Numbered from the stretch's first letter, positions 45,326 through 57,663 are shown. The stretch is DNA of 64,000 nucleotides from Siphonodentalium dalli (GCA_032622095.1 CP136064.1:254142484-254206483), one strand, 5' to 3'. Made by a program: numbers and translations. The notes: a model not told the origin generated them from the sequence alone.

Positions 45326-46690
45326 TCTTAAGCTTATGATCTAACATAATCATGGACGCTCTTTATAAGAGCCGATACTTGAATTTGTTTCGTATGCTGA
45401 TAAACCGCGTCAACCGCCACACTTGGGATGTCGACAGTAATTTAGACCATCTAAATCTCGCATTAATTGGCTCATCGGTCAGATCTTATTATTTTGTGGT
45501 ATACATGTAGAAAACGAACAGATAGTGGTTTTATGACGTCAAATTTGACAATGCATCTGTAAAGGCAGAGTACTGCGGATCAACAAGGATAATATGACGG
45601 TAGAATATATTGATTCATAGAGCTTGCTGCTGTGTGTATCATCCTGAAATTGTTCGGTATTATTTATCAAGGCTTTCGCTAAATCATGCATGACCATGCA
45701 CTGTTTAATTAGCTTCGTCAATTGGGCGATTAATTTGGTAATGCATCGCAGAACCGGATGTCTCTGCATTCATTATGATACCTCTATTTTTTAGGTGCCT
45801 TCTTGTCCCCTTGGAGAATATTTTTTATCTAATTGGGTGCGTTCGTCTTGTTAATGAGAAGATGCATCCTCGTACTGATTCCACTCGATTTACCTCAATT
45901 TGCAGTAAACTTTCTTTAGTACTCTCTGGCGTACGTTTCCGCCATATTTTTTTTCGGTTCTACGGCGGTTTACTAATGTTGATCCAAATACGTCATATGG
46001 AGACAATGAACGCGATATAACGACCCAATCGTTATATCACTATTGAAAGTGAACCTTTGTTAAATTTGCATTCCGGTAGTACGTGTATAACAGTAAGAAT
46101 GGCTGAGGACGGAGCTGGTTGCCCAGTTGTAATTAAAATTAGACAATCGAACAAGCTATAGTGTGTAGCCTTTTCGACAGTATAAGTTTAATTAGAACTG
46201 TCGGTTGCCTTGTGTATGTTTATGCCCAGGAATGGAATCGGTTTTAGGCTGTTGGTATGGGTGGAGATCCGTAGACACCGAATGATGTTGAAGTGGGCGG
46301 TTCCTTGTAGATATACGTGCTATCTAATTGACCGACAAGATTGATCATAACTATCTGGAAATTAACCTTAGCATATAAACGAAGAGTGAGATAAGTTCCA
46401 CGTCATACCGATTGGTATTAGATATGGAGCCACGCTGAAATTTCACTTTTATTCCCCTATTAATGGGTTTTCCGAATCTAAGGAGCGTTTCGTGATTATA
46501 TCATTTATTAAATGTCACAGTTAATCTTACTATTGATAGAAGTAACATCGGTCCGATGCCCTCACCCACTACTCTGGCCCTTTGTTGATCAAACTGTAGT
46601 GTAATGCCGTTTGTCAACGATGTTCATGATTTCGAAATCTGACGACACCCACGGAGTGTTTCACTATGAACTAACAACGCACGAAGAATG
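45326..46690. other. No firm gene; one small start with good Kozak context
   Basis: At 46099 an ATG (aagaATGG) opens MAEDGAGCPVVIKIRQSNKL-stop (20 codons), with a weak potential donor (TT|GTAATT) after codon 10. It might be a short first exon, but support is weak. The frames at 45539-45769 and 45775-46020 have no recognisable domain. Confidence 0.3.
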
Positions 46691-46693
46691 TGA

Positions 46694-47475
46694 GAGATAC
46701 CCGTTAAGACCTGTTACACTAGATACCCGTTAAGATATGTTACACTAGATACCCGTTAAGACCTGTTACACTAGATACCCGTTAAGACCTGTTACACTAG
46801 ATACCCGTTAAGACATGTTACACTAGATACCCGTTAAGACCTGTTACACTAGATACCCGTTAAGACCTGTTACACTAGATACCCGTTAAGACATGTTACA
46901 CTAGATACCCGTTAATACCTTTACACTAGATACCCGTCAAGACATGTTACACAAGATACCCGTTATCACCTGTTTCACTAGATACCCGTTAAGACATGTT
47001 ACACTAGATACCCGTTAAGACCTGTTACACTAGATACCCGTTAAGACCTGTTACACTGGATACCCGTTAAGACCTGTTACACTAGATACCCGTTAATACC
47101 TGTTACACTAGATACCCGTTAAGACCTGTTACACTAGATACCCGTTAAGACATGTTACACTAGATACCCGTTAAGACCTGTTACACTAGATACCCGTTAA
47201 GACCTGTCACACTAGATACCCGTTAAGACCTGTTACATTAGATACCCGTTAAGACCTGTTACACTAGATACCTGTTAAGACCTGTTACACTAGATACTCG
47301 TTAAGACCTGTTACACTAGATACCCGTTAAGACGTGTTACACTAGATACCCGTTAAGACCTGTTACACTAGATACCCGTTAATACCTGTTACACTAGATA
47401 CCCGTTAAGACCTGTTACACTAGATACCCGTTAAGACATGTTACACTAGATACCCGTTAAGACCTGTTACACCAG
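46694..47475 (+). repeat. Minisatellite, 26-bp unit, ~30 copies
   Basis: The unit AGATACCCGTTAAGACCTGT + TACACT is repeated head to tail with very low divergence. The main variants are CCTGTT/CATGTT and AAGACC/AATACC. The array begins after 'gtgagag' and ends at 'accagatcat'. The near-identity suggests recent expansion or homogenisation. Confidence 0.97.
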
Positions 47476-49059
47476 ATCATACCATGGATCTCTACTCTGA
47501 CGAACGCCCTTAGAGATCAAATTCCACCAGTTCAAAACCTGGGAGTTTTTTTTAAGTTTTAAAGTCAAAACAATAACACGGGAAATAAATCTATTTGTTA
47601 ATGCCAATTGCTTCATAGCTTATTACTCAGGGTCCGTACTATCACTTCTCTTACTCGTGTAATTCAGTGACGGAGAACGTGGTCAGTATCATTATCACTG
47701 AGAATCTGATAGTGTAGACGACTATGCGTAATTTATCAGTACAGGCCAAAATCGAGTACTATGAACTCAGTTTGTTTGGTGTGTCCAATGTTGCCCATCG
47801 CCTATCAGGTAAAGGGGAATCACTCTATAATTATGCAATTGGATGTGAGAACTTTTCTTCGTGCAATGAAAGCTTCGGGTTGCACAAGAGTATTTTAATG
47901 TGTTCGACTCATTGTCCGAAGATTGTCTATTTTTCACTTTAATTGACCATGATAGAATATGTGTATATGAGAAAATAGAAATCAACCATGGGCCTGATAG
48001 ATGGTTACTGGGGACGTTCCTATTGGTGCCGAAGCATTGAGGTGGGGGTGTCGACCCACTCCAACTTTGGTTGCATTTGTTGATTTTTGAAAAATTCTGA
48101 CCCGACATAACATTATTTGGAAATTTTATACAACAATTTATTTTGAAACTGTTCTCACTTTATTTTCCAGCCATGCAGTGATTAGTGTGGAATTTGTTGT
48201 TTTTAGACCAACTCTAGCATGGGCATTTCCAACAGTTTATACGCTTTAGGTACCAATGTGAAAGTTCCAACCCATTCAAGAAGGGATGCAAATGGAATTC
48301 TGCAAACCTAGGAATTTGGTCTGGATGAAGGGGAGGCAACCGCTGCAGTTGAAATTTTAATATGACCCCCCTACCATCTAGCCAGGTACATGAGTGACAA
48401 TAATTATTTCCGATTCTGGGAGATTATATTTGCACCCAAATGATTGAATTTCTCGAATTATTACGCAATATTCCCATATGTTAGCAATGGTCAATCCAAC
48501 GACCCCATACCGATTGAGACGTTTTGACTGGTTGCTTTACTCCATAATTCGAGCATAAGTTGGAAAATCATGAACTGTTGAAGTTTACAAAGCATTAAGG
48601 CCTTGCATGAAATTTGCAACTGCAGTGAAAACTGCCATATCGTCTCTATCTGTGGATATCTTTTATTTATAAAAGGCAACTTCGCTCTGGTTTAAAACAT
48701 GGTTTGAACCAAGCACAATAACATAACATGCTATTTCGTCATGTGGAAGTTACCGTAACGATTCACAGATGAGTGCGAAATCGTACACCCAGCGATAATT
48801 CTATAGATCACCATTCACACTTGGATCACGGCGGTGAAATTCAATAATTCAACCTGGTATACTTGAGTTCCCTAAGTTGGTAAATTATCAGACCATCAAG
48901 CGAGTCCTATGTTTTTCCCAAGGTACACCATTCTAGTACTTTAGAATAACAAAAAGATGGATTATTCGGGGAACCCATTCCCTCTAAAAGCAAGTAGTTC
49001 GCTCTCTAAATCGATCCATGGTAATGATAACACATGAGAAGATTAAATTAAATGTTTTT
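47476..49059. other. No gene recognised
   Basis: Sequence at 48000-48380 shares 'gttgtttttagacca' in inverse with 7.6-8.0 kb. The 72- and 113-codon frames at 47724-48108 overlap on opposite strands and show no domain. Confidence 0.45.
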
Positions 49060-49345
49060 TCCCGACATTGGCTCACCAAAGTAACTGAAAATCATGCGAT
49101 CTTGAAATGGGACCACCCTATACTTTGCAATCGATTATCGAGGAACAAATATCAACAAAGAAAATAACCTCTGCCTTGATTTTTCAATGTTATAAATTCC
49201 CTGTCAGAAGGGGTCAAAACATCAGAATGTTCCCAGGTTATGTACTGATTGAATATGATCTCCACGGGCGTTAGCCATAGTAGAGGTTCATGGCATGATC
49301 TACCGTTACACGTGTTTAACATACCCCATCGGTTCCACATTTCTT
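49060..49345 (+). repeat. Dispersed repeat family R, copy 2
   Basis: Aligns by eye with 39690-39985 ('cttgaaatgggaccaccc', 'gattatcgaggaacaaat', 'gtcagaa', 'gttcccaggtt', 'ggcatgatct'). Confidence 0.65.
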
Positions 49346-49502
49346 GCAAACAGTACAATAACTTCAAATGAAGATGATACATATGACTAAAGCTCATTGT
49401 TTTATTGAACAACACCGCAGCCCAGTAAACAGTTATCAATACTATACTGTACTTTGTTCATATTGAGGAGACGTTTGATGTTATAAAACGTGCTCAATTA
49501 TT

Positions 49503-50240
49503 CACAATACCACTGGCCACGGCGGTCGTGATCGAATGTTAAAAGAATTAAAGAAGAAATGTTCAAACATGGCCAGAGACGCAGTTGAACTGTTGAAGAC
49601 AGTGTGCGTTGATTAGCGGAAACATGTTTGGCCTGCCACCAAAGGTGTGGTGGTCAGGCCAATCTTATCTAAAGATTTTATCTCGGGGCCTAGTTGATCG
49701 TATCGGCATGCAGTTGCTACCACATGGTTCTTTTAATTGGATAATGGTGTATCAGGACCATCTAATAACATTCTGCATAGTTCGTCCGTTGACATCGAAA
49801 AGAGCTTGTGAAGTTGCGTATCAACTTGGATATATTTCTTCTGTTCGGCGCGCCACACATTTTGTAGTGTGACAATGGTTCAGAAGTCACTGCTAAAATA
49901 ATGTCTGAATTAACGCAGTTTTGGTCAGATTTTGTGGTAGTGCATGGGAAATCCACAGAGTCAATGATCTATTGATCGTGCAAACTATGACATGAAAGAC
50001 ATGCTTGTTGCATGGATGAGTGATAACGATACCTCGGACTGGACTATGGTGTGCGAAATTTGTGAGAGTTCTAGCTAGAACGCAGACATTAAACAATCAC
50101 CATCATGCAAAATTGTTTGGAGGCGAAGTCAGGAATGGTTTCACATCTTCATCGCTACCCCATGTGATCCAAAAGTGTCGACGACAATGTGACGGTGCCC
50201 ATTCCATCTGTTGACAGAGGACGCGGGGATCAATGAAATA
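49503..50240 (+). pseudogene. Integrase relic of a KRBA2-like LTR element
   Basis: From 49503 the reading starts with a zinc-binding N-terminal remnant (HNTTGHGGRDRMLKEL), then ARDAVELLKTVC, KGVVVRPILSKDFISRG and the catalytic core. The open stretch 49609-49872 contains GSFNWIMVYQDHLITF and VRPLTSKRACEVAYQLG. After a frameshift come CDNGSEVTAKIMSEL and FWSDFVVVHGK, and in a third frame LFGGEVRNGFTSSSLP. This order is that of integrases related to vertebrate KRBA2 and many invertebrate gypsy-like elements. The first catalytic Asp position (usually VDLIDMQ) reads VDRIGMQ, and the Glu-bearing segment is lost. It is dead; no LTRs, RT or protease were seen nearby. Confidence 0.85.
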
Positions 50241-50735
50241 TTTTCGGTGCTATATCAGCTGTGGAAAACGGATAATATACGATTGGCTACCATTCTGATG
50301 TGCTTAAAACATAACATGTAATTGCAGTGGATCTAAGAGAATGATGCAAGATCAAGCGATTTCTTTGCTACAAAAGATGTGTTCTGTAACAGTAGATGCC
50401 ACTCAAGTACGAATAATTGAAACAAATATATTAGTTACCGCATACCATTGTGTATTCTGTGTTACTGTATGTTAAATACATATAATTTCAAAAAAAATGT
50501 ATATCTAATCCTTAATATATGTGTATTAACTAGACATTTGGCATTAAAATTCAGTCAGAAGTTTTAGTCATTTGGTCAAAATTACTGGTTTGACAGATTG
50601 ACTGCAACATATACAAAACAAAAAAATACGTAAATGCGCTAACATGCAAACGGAGTCTCGGGATCATATATCATAATAATGTTTAACCAACTGATGTTTG
50701 ATTATCACGCGCACCGCAGAAGCGACGGATCTTTC
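50241..50735. other. No gene recognised
   Basis: AT-rich sequence between two retroelement relics. It may include the 3' remainder of the integrase-bearing element. Confidence 0.4.
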
Positions 50736-50739
50736 TGCA

Positions 50740-51101
50740 GATTGATCGGCTTATAGTGCATGGGACTTTATTTTGTCCATTGTAGTAATAAATTTGTAGT
50801 CGCCAATGCTTCGCAAATTCTGGACAATTGTCAATCATCGATTCGAAAAGTTCGCTTCGTAGTTGTGTATACGCAGTACATTAAATAAGGAAATGTTCCT
50901 CATCTTGTATGAAATCATCACAAGAAAACACGCACTTAAATTTCTATCTTCTAATGTTACTTGGGGCTGAAGATGTCGCTCCTTCTCTATATCAAGTGAA
51001 TGGTTACTGATTCTGAATCTGGTGAAAGCTATTCTGTCTTCGATGTGGTTAAAGTCTATATTATTTATTGAAAAGACGATGCCTATTGTATGTATGTTCA
51101 A
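50740..51101 (-). pseudogene. LINE C-terminal relic
   Basis: The minus-strand open stretch 51101-50835 reads DRIAFTRFRISNHSLDIEKERH, followed by a degenerate Cys/His block (DRNLSACFLV...) and a helical tail. RISNHSLxIExGRH corresponds to RTSNHRLPIESGRW in the relic at 18.3 kb, so it is the same domain. Two of the usual zinc-ligand positions are changed. The remaining ~95 bp continue as a degenerate tail. Confidence 0.7.
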
Positions 51102-51770
51102 AGAATATGATGTTTTTCACCATTATTGTGGATCTGCGTTTGGTGCCAGTTATCTTACCCGCGAACAGAACAATACGAGTACACCATAAAATTGTTCGAA
51201 TTCAAAAACAATACACAAAGCAATCTCCCAAACAGTATTGATAGTGGCGGAGATAAACTCGCCATTATTGAGTCGGGACTTCCATTACAAACGTCGACGT
51301 ATGACCTTTCAAAAGCTTCAACCGCATAGAGTTTGAGCCGAGACGCTAAACTGGGAAGTTGATGTAAAGACTGAAAATAAATTTTCAGAGTCAGAAAGGC
51401 ATTTAAAGGTCTAATTTATATAGTTTGATAAGAGTATAGAAGATGCATTAGACATTTGTGTTGTAACAATATAGTGCCCGAGATTGCGAGTATGTGACTC
51501 CGATTGATACTTTTCCGTCACACATCACCAAAGGCACATCAACTGTTCGGGCTTCTCTGTGCACGCAAGTCGACTTTGGTTCTGGTCTTTCTAAAGCTTC
51601 AACCATCACACTGGCATATCACTTCTATTCAAAGCAAGTACAAAGATGTACATCATGGCCATTGTCGAGCCGTTGCTCCAATCGCTCACGCCAACGTCGG
51701 ATCGACCTTTCAAAAAACTTTACTGTCAATCTTTGTCGAGAGCCCGATTGTTTACCAGTGGCTGAACACA
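51102..51770. other. No gene recognised
   Basis: Two overlapping 100-codon frames at 51494-51823 (plus) run into the following repeat and show no domain. They are treated as chance. Confidence 0.45.
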
Positions 51771-51774
51771 GGGG

Positions 51775-52900
51775 CCGGGTTCGTCATCTCCAGTTTAAAC
51801 CTCCGAGTTTAAACCTGGTTTAAACCTACATTGGTGGTCCAGCCAAACCGGGTCTAATGGGGCGTTTTTGTCGTTCAGTTGCCAGATAATTGACAACTGT
51901 ATTCGGTGATATGAGCATGCAGTCAAACATCCCTGTTACCAATCGGACCAGAAGGCATGCCGATATTACGCTTATTGACACGCCATTAATTATCGCGAAT
52001 GCGTGCACGCTCGTAGTATTTATTTCAATGCGAAACAGGTATCGCTTGTGAACCACTAATCCGATATCATTCTGGGTTTCAATCAATCTTGCAAATGGCA
52101 TGTCTCTCAACACGAGATTCACGTGCTGTTCATCACTTTGTTTGTTCTGCAAGATGGTTTACACGAAAAGACAAAATGTTGTGTATTTACATGTATATAT
52201 GTTTATACAAAAGAGTATACGATCTGTCTATCTATCTGTCCGTCTGTCTGTTCGCAACTTTTCTCCCAGACCCTGGACCGATTTCAATCAAATTATGTGT
52301 GGTGACTCCGGGTAACTAGGAGGATGGTATAACAGCGTCAGGTTTTCAAAATTTATTTTAAAAATAAGGAAAATGTAATTTTAAAAAAAGAAGAAAATAT
52401 AGTGTTGTTAAATTGAGAAAGGAGTTGAATCTAAGAAGAAACAAAATGTAAATTAATTTGTGTTTGTTTTAAATTTAATTAAATGTTGTTTTTTCAAATG
52501 ATAAAAGTGTGCGCAAAGGTGTCGCAGGCTCCTAGCGCACAAAGGGGCCGCATGCGCCTCTGACGTTGAATAAAGGCTCCATAATCTAGTCAATCCTGCA
52601 CCAAGAGGTCAGTCAAGTAAAGGCAATTTGCTTATGAGTATACACCAGAAGCGGCATCTGAACTGTTGGACAGGTTTTAATAAAGAAATATATTACATGC
52701 GTTGCTTTTTTCAATGTTATAAATTTCTCGTCATGCATAAAATAAAACAAACTTCCCAGGCTTTAAATGAACAGGTGGAATATTATGTGAATGTATGGGC
52801 GTAACCACATGCAGTAGAGCTTTGTGGTATGATCTACACCAAAATGGGTTATCAAATTTGACCCATAAAGAAATATAATATTAGGATTGCAAACTACACC
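51775..52900 (+). repeat. Duplicated block A, copy 1
   Basis: Begins 'gggttcgtcatctcc' + 'gtttaaacctccgagtttaa'. It then contains 'ggtccagccaaaccgggtct', 'ggtgatatgagcat', a TCTG-rich patch with 'accgatttcaatc', an A-rich tract, and 'gcgcaaaggtgtcgcagg' to 'aaaggctccataatc', ending in a family R segment (52670-52870). It matches 55861-56930 block by block. Confidence 0.85.
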
Positions 52901-53184
52901 CCGTGTACCTGGTATCACCGACCCGGAAGGTATCACCAAACCGGACCGAATGGGAAAGAATTTTCACGCATATAATATGCGAATATTGTGTTTCTCAATG
53001 TAAAACTGACAAGGAACCATACGAAGAAGGAATATTTACCCACCCGATGTCAGTCGGTTTTCCCAGATCTAACCATTTACCAATTTTTAGCGAATTATTT
53101 CAATAGTCTTTTCTGTTATGCTCTCTCAAATTTTCAAGAAAATCTATTCACTAACATAATCAGCGGCCTTCCACACTGCCGACA

Positions 53185-53365
53185 ATATGTCCGTATATAA
53201 TTGACTTTGTCAAAGAGGCATAGAATTGAACATATTTTTAAAAGCACGTGTCATTCTCAATATGGTGGGACCACTATCGATCCAGATAGATGTCAAAGTC
53301 GCGAATCAAGATGTCGATAACACCGGATCTTCTGTGCAGTAAATATCAATAGTAATGATAGAGTT
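53185..53365 (+). repeat. Duplicated block B, copy 1
   Basis: 'gtatataattgactttgtca' ... 'tcaatatggtgggaccact' ... 'caccggatcttctgtgcagt' matches 55690-55850. Confidence 0.85.
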
Positions 53366-53795
53366 CTGGTGAGTTTTTGCGTGTTTTCGTGTGTGTCGGA
53401 GACTAATGAGTTGGGCGTATCTCATCTAAATATGAATACCATTTTCGAATCATGTATACACATCTATTATGGATCGATTAATTAAATTAATTGAACATCC
53501 ATCTCAGCAGTCAAATTTGCTCAAACAAATAGGCGATTGAAAGATTACGTATATATGAGGCCCTGATCACAAGAACATGCATACTGTCGGTTCGGATATC
53601 AGTTTAGTCGTATGATAATCAGGTGCGCATTGAGACCCAATATGGCGAAAAGGCCCATATAGATTCAAGCTACTTCATCTTACTTGCCATGCATTAAATT
53701 TTGTCATCAGAGACAGTGTTTCTGTTTTTTTTAACTGGGGGTGTCTCGCCCAACCTCATTCAAACCGTTCATCAGGGAGACAAATCTATATATCC

Positions 53796-54302
53796 ATGCA
53801 TTTTTCGGGCTACACCCGAAGTCAATGTTCTCTTAGTCTGGTTTTTGGCTCAATTGTAGATCTGGTGTATAACTCTGGCGAATCGCGTGGAAAGCATGAC
53901 CGCCTATATGAAACATTCTGTACTCCATGTATATACTATAGTATGGTGCATATCAAGCAAAATGGTCGGCATGACAGACGCCATCTTGTCTGGAGTCTAA
54001 GCGGCCACAAAACGCCAGGATTGTTACACTTCAGAATGGGGTTTCTGCGGTGGTCCAAACGTGATACCAAATCGAAGGCATCAAATATTTCGTATGCGAT
54101 AGTGCAATTGAAACTCTCTGGGCTCTCTGTCTATTACTCGTCGATACATTTGGAGGTTCATATGAGCCATTCCCGTTTAATGTGTGTAGATAGTTTACAC
54201 GCTCTTAACATATCACGGACATTTCTCATTATTTTCAGCACCGAAGAGTCACAAATGTCAATAACTGGCGTCGTAAATATCTCATTAAAATGTAATCATT
54301 AG
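53796..54302 (+). other. 168-codon open frame of doubtful status
   Basis: The longest frame in this region. It has no recognised domain, signal peptide or membrane segment, and Ser/His/Arg-rich composition. Its 3' end overlaps block C, whose second copy (55145-55345) does not preserve the frame. A single-exon gene is unlikely. Confidence 0.2.
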
Positions 54303-54425
54303 CTTTCAACATCGAAAACGAAAACTATAGTGGAGTCAAGTCAGGTAGGACATCTTTAACGGTGCTCCTGGAATCATTATCTCAATAGGGGTCCGCACTA
54401 ATACCATGGAATCGATGTTCAACTT
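54235..54425 (+). repeat. Duplicated block C, copy 1
   Basis: 'cagcatcgaa' / 'gcaccgaa' to 'cattatctcaataggggtcc' and 'gcactaata' match 55155-55345. Confidence 0.8.
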
Positions 54426-55144
54426 AACCGGATATTGGTCATTTAATTGTATACGGACTTCATGTGTTTCAGAAAGTCATACCAAGTTCTGTTCCGATTT
54501 TCTTCAGACTATATGAAACAATAAAGAGTGTGTATGTTATATATCAAAGATTGAAAAGAACTTCAAATTTGCGACCACTTTTTGCAAGACATTTCAGATT
54601 ATACTAAGACTGTCGGCATTTTGTGTATTTAATCACCAATATTAAACATCGATTAAAGTTACTGGATATGGGCGTAAAGTCTGATTTCGAGACTTCGACG
54701 TAAAACCAGCATTATCCCAACATATTACACTAGCTGGTTCACGTCGAAGGAAACTTGGACAGACGGACTCACAGAAAGACCTACTCAAGTCACCGATTAG
54801 TTTGAGCCGATTTTTCTTCAAAGCAGAATAGAAGAATAAAGAGCGTTCTCCCAAATTAATAACAATTAATGTCATAACAATATAATAATTTTTACGGCTG
54901 TGTGATTGGGGGATCTATTCCTGATTTGGCAAATAAAGAGCGTTTATTTTATATGTCAACGATTGGAAGCAGCTGGCAAAATGATATTACTTTGGAACGA
55001 TTTTTCAGGGTATACAAATGTTTTTTTTTCGATCAGCAATTCGTGTATTTAGCGACCCATCTTTACCTTCTTCCAAATATATGGAAGTATGAACGAGCCA
55101 TGGCCATGTAATGTGCATCGGCATATAAACACCCTGAGAACATT

Positions 55145-55345
55145 TCTCAAATTTTCAGCATCGAAAAGTCACAATGTTCGGTATATGGCGGCGTAAATTC
55201 TCATTAAAATGTTCTCATTAGTTTTCAGGATTGAACACGAAAACTATAGTTGAGCAAAGTCAGACTGGAGATCATTACTGATGCTCCAGGAGCCATTATC
55301 TCAATAGGGGTCCGCACTAATAGTTTGGAAATCGATGTATAGATG
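55145..55345 (+). repeat. Duplicated block C, copy 2
   Basis: Direct copy of 54235-54425 at about 920 bp distance, ~80% similar by eye. Confidence 0.8.
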
Positions 55346-55689
55346 TTGGTCAAGTCATAGATAAGTTGGGTACTGATTGTTCTCAGAGCAAAGAATAATA
55401 AGGAGCGTTCTAGTTAGTCTATTCATGATATGGTAATACAGCGAGCGTCAGATATGTAGAGGATAAACATGTTTTTTTTGGGACGATTATCGGCGGAGTT
55501 TTGAGATGGAAAATACAGTTTTAAATACCGGCGCAGTGTGTAGCCGGTAAAACGGATATTTTGCATCGGAAAACCTACATAAAAACGTCCCAAATCAAGC
55601 AGACAGCATGTTTATCCCCATTCTAAATCACACACATCGCAAAATCATGATATAGACATACAAATCTACCCACGAGTTGCTGCAGTGGA

Positions 55690-55860
55690 CGGTATATAAT
55701 TGATTTTGTCAAAGAAGCATAGGATTGAACATATTACATAAAAAGCACATGTCATTCTCAATATGGTGGGACCACTTTCGATCCCGATAGATGTCAAGGG
55801 GTGGATCAAGATGTCAGTAACACCGGATCTTCTGTGCAGTAAATATCCATAGTACTTATA
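55690..55860 (+). repeat. Duplicated block B, copy 2
   Basis: Direct copy of 53185-53365. Here it abuts block A copy 2 directly, unlike copy 1, which follows block A. Confidence 0.85.
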
Positions 55861-57663
55861 GGCCGGATTCGTCATCTCCGGTTTAAACCTCCGAGTTTAA
55901 ACCTGGTTTAAACCTACATTGGCGGTCCAGCCAAACCGGGTCTAAGGGGGCGTTTTTGTCATTCAGTTACCAACTAATTGACAACTCGATTTGGTGATAT
56001 GAGCATACAGTCAAACTACCCTCTTACCTATCGGACCAAAAGACAAGCCGATGTAATGGTTATTGACATGTCATAAATCATCGCGAACGCGTGCACGATT
56101 TATTCATTGAGAAATGAGTATCGCTCATGGACCATTAATCCGATCTCTTTGTGGGTTTAAATCAATTTGACAAAGGGCATGTTTCTCAACACGAGCTTCA
56201 CCCGCTGTTTATCACTTTGTTTGTGATTGATTTTCTACAAGATGCTTTACCCGCAAAGACAAAATATGGTGTATCTACATGTATATATTAAAGGATATAG
56301 AAGCTGTATATATGTTTGTCCGTTAGTCTGTTTGCAACTGTTCTAAAAATGATTTAAAAATAAGAATAATTTAATTTGAAATAAAATGAAAAAAGTGTGT
56401 TGTTAAATTGAGCAAGGAGTTGTATCTAACAAGACACAATATTTAAAATTTATATTAATATTTGTTTGTTTTCAATATAATTAAAAAAAATGATAAAATG
56501 ATCAAAATGTGCGCAAATGTGGCGCAGGTTCCTGTCGCACGAAGGGGCCGCAGGACCCTCTGACGCTGCATGAATAAAGGCTCCATAATCGTGTCAATCC
56601 TGGACCAAGAGGTCAGTTAAGTAAAAGCAATTTGCTTATGAGTACACGCCAGAAGCGGCATCTGAACTGTTTAAAGTGGGCAACTATATAGAGGCACAGC
56701 ATTTAATAAAGAAATATATTACATGCGTTGCTTTTTTTCAATGTAAAATATTTTCCATCATGTAGAAAATCCAAAAGTTCCCAGGTTTTGAACTGGTGGA
56801 ATATTATGGAAATTTATGAGCGGAGCCAGAGTAGAGCTTTGTGGCATGATATACATAAAAATAAGTTATCAAATTTGACTCATATAGCAATATAAGTTTA
56901 GGATTGCAAACTATGTGTATAGCATATATGGTCATGCAGTAGCATGGTTTTGGTGCAAAATTAAAACGTTGAACCATTCAAATGAATTCATAGAAACACC
57001 AGTATTTGTGATTGCCACAGCCAAAAAAAAAAACACAAGATAGTTGTAAAATCATACTGAAGGAACGTGTCAATATCTGAGCAAAGCTCGCATGGGAATG
57101 AATCAACTGTGAGATGATAACACCAGTCAGCAACCGCCACTTGGACACGCCCTCACTCGAGATAATTTACAGCTCCACCCTTTGATTGATTGTCTGACAA
57201 TTCTAAACCGCGATGAAGAAAAGACGGATTCGTCATCTCAAGTTTAGCCTCGAGAAAGCAGGTTTAGCTGGACCACCTAATTAGATGGTTTAGTTGTCGG
57301 TTTAAGCTTATAAAACGCAAATAAAACATCGAAATTGACAAAAACTTATCCCCACACGCTTTATAGGTGTGAGTGCTTCTCGTTTATAAATTTCCAATCA
57401 AAATAAGGTCGCTGTCGAAATTATTGATTTTTGCAATCAATAAAACGAGGCGGTCCGCATTAGGAAAGTACGATTAATTTTCTCGACGATACAGAGACAC
57501 TACTGCTAAACCACTGGTCTGGCTGGACCAGGTTTAAACCAGAGATGACGAATGGGTCACTTAGACCTGCGGTCGCGGGTTTAAACCACGGATTTTGCTG
57601 ACTCACGGCGGTTTAAACCTAGAGGTTTACGTAGACCAGGTTTAAACCTGAGATGACGAATCG
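55861..57663. mobile_element. Possible composite DNA transposon with TTCGTCATCTC ends
   Basis: The left end, ATTCGTCATCTC at 55867-55878, followed by 'cggtttaaacct', is matched inverted by 'aggtttaaacctgagatgac' + 'gaat' ending at 57661. Block A copy 2 occupies 55861-56930 and a smaller MITE with the same ends lies inside (57228-57553). No target duplication is evident. The same left end starts block A copy 1 at 51779, so this end sequence belongs to a repeat family. Confidence 0.5.
57228..57553. mobile_element. MITE with ATTCGTCATCTC termini, 326 bp
   Basis: ATTCGTCATCTC at 57228-57239 and its exact inverse GAGATGACGAAT at 57542-57553. 'agtttag' / 'ggtttaaacc' continue the TIRs with mismatches. 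No ORF. Confidence 0.7.

Noticed and set aside
45041-45344. Ser-, Ile- or Asp/Met-rich proteins of ~75-95 aa
   Set aside because: All come from the TCA microsatellite read in different frames and strands.
51494-51823. Two overlapping frames of ~100 codons as a gene
   Set aside because: They overlap in different frames and run into the dispersed repeat at 51.78 kb. No recognisable protein feature.
53796-54302. 168-codon plus-strand gene
   Set aside because: No domain, and its end overlaps duplicated block C whose other copy does not conserve the frame. Kept only as a low-confidence note.
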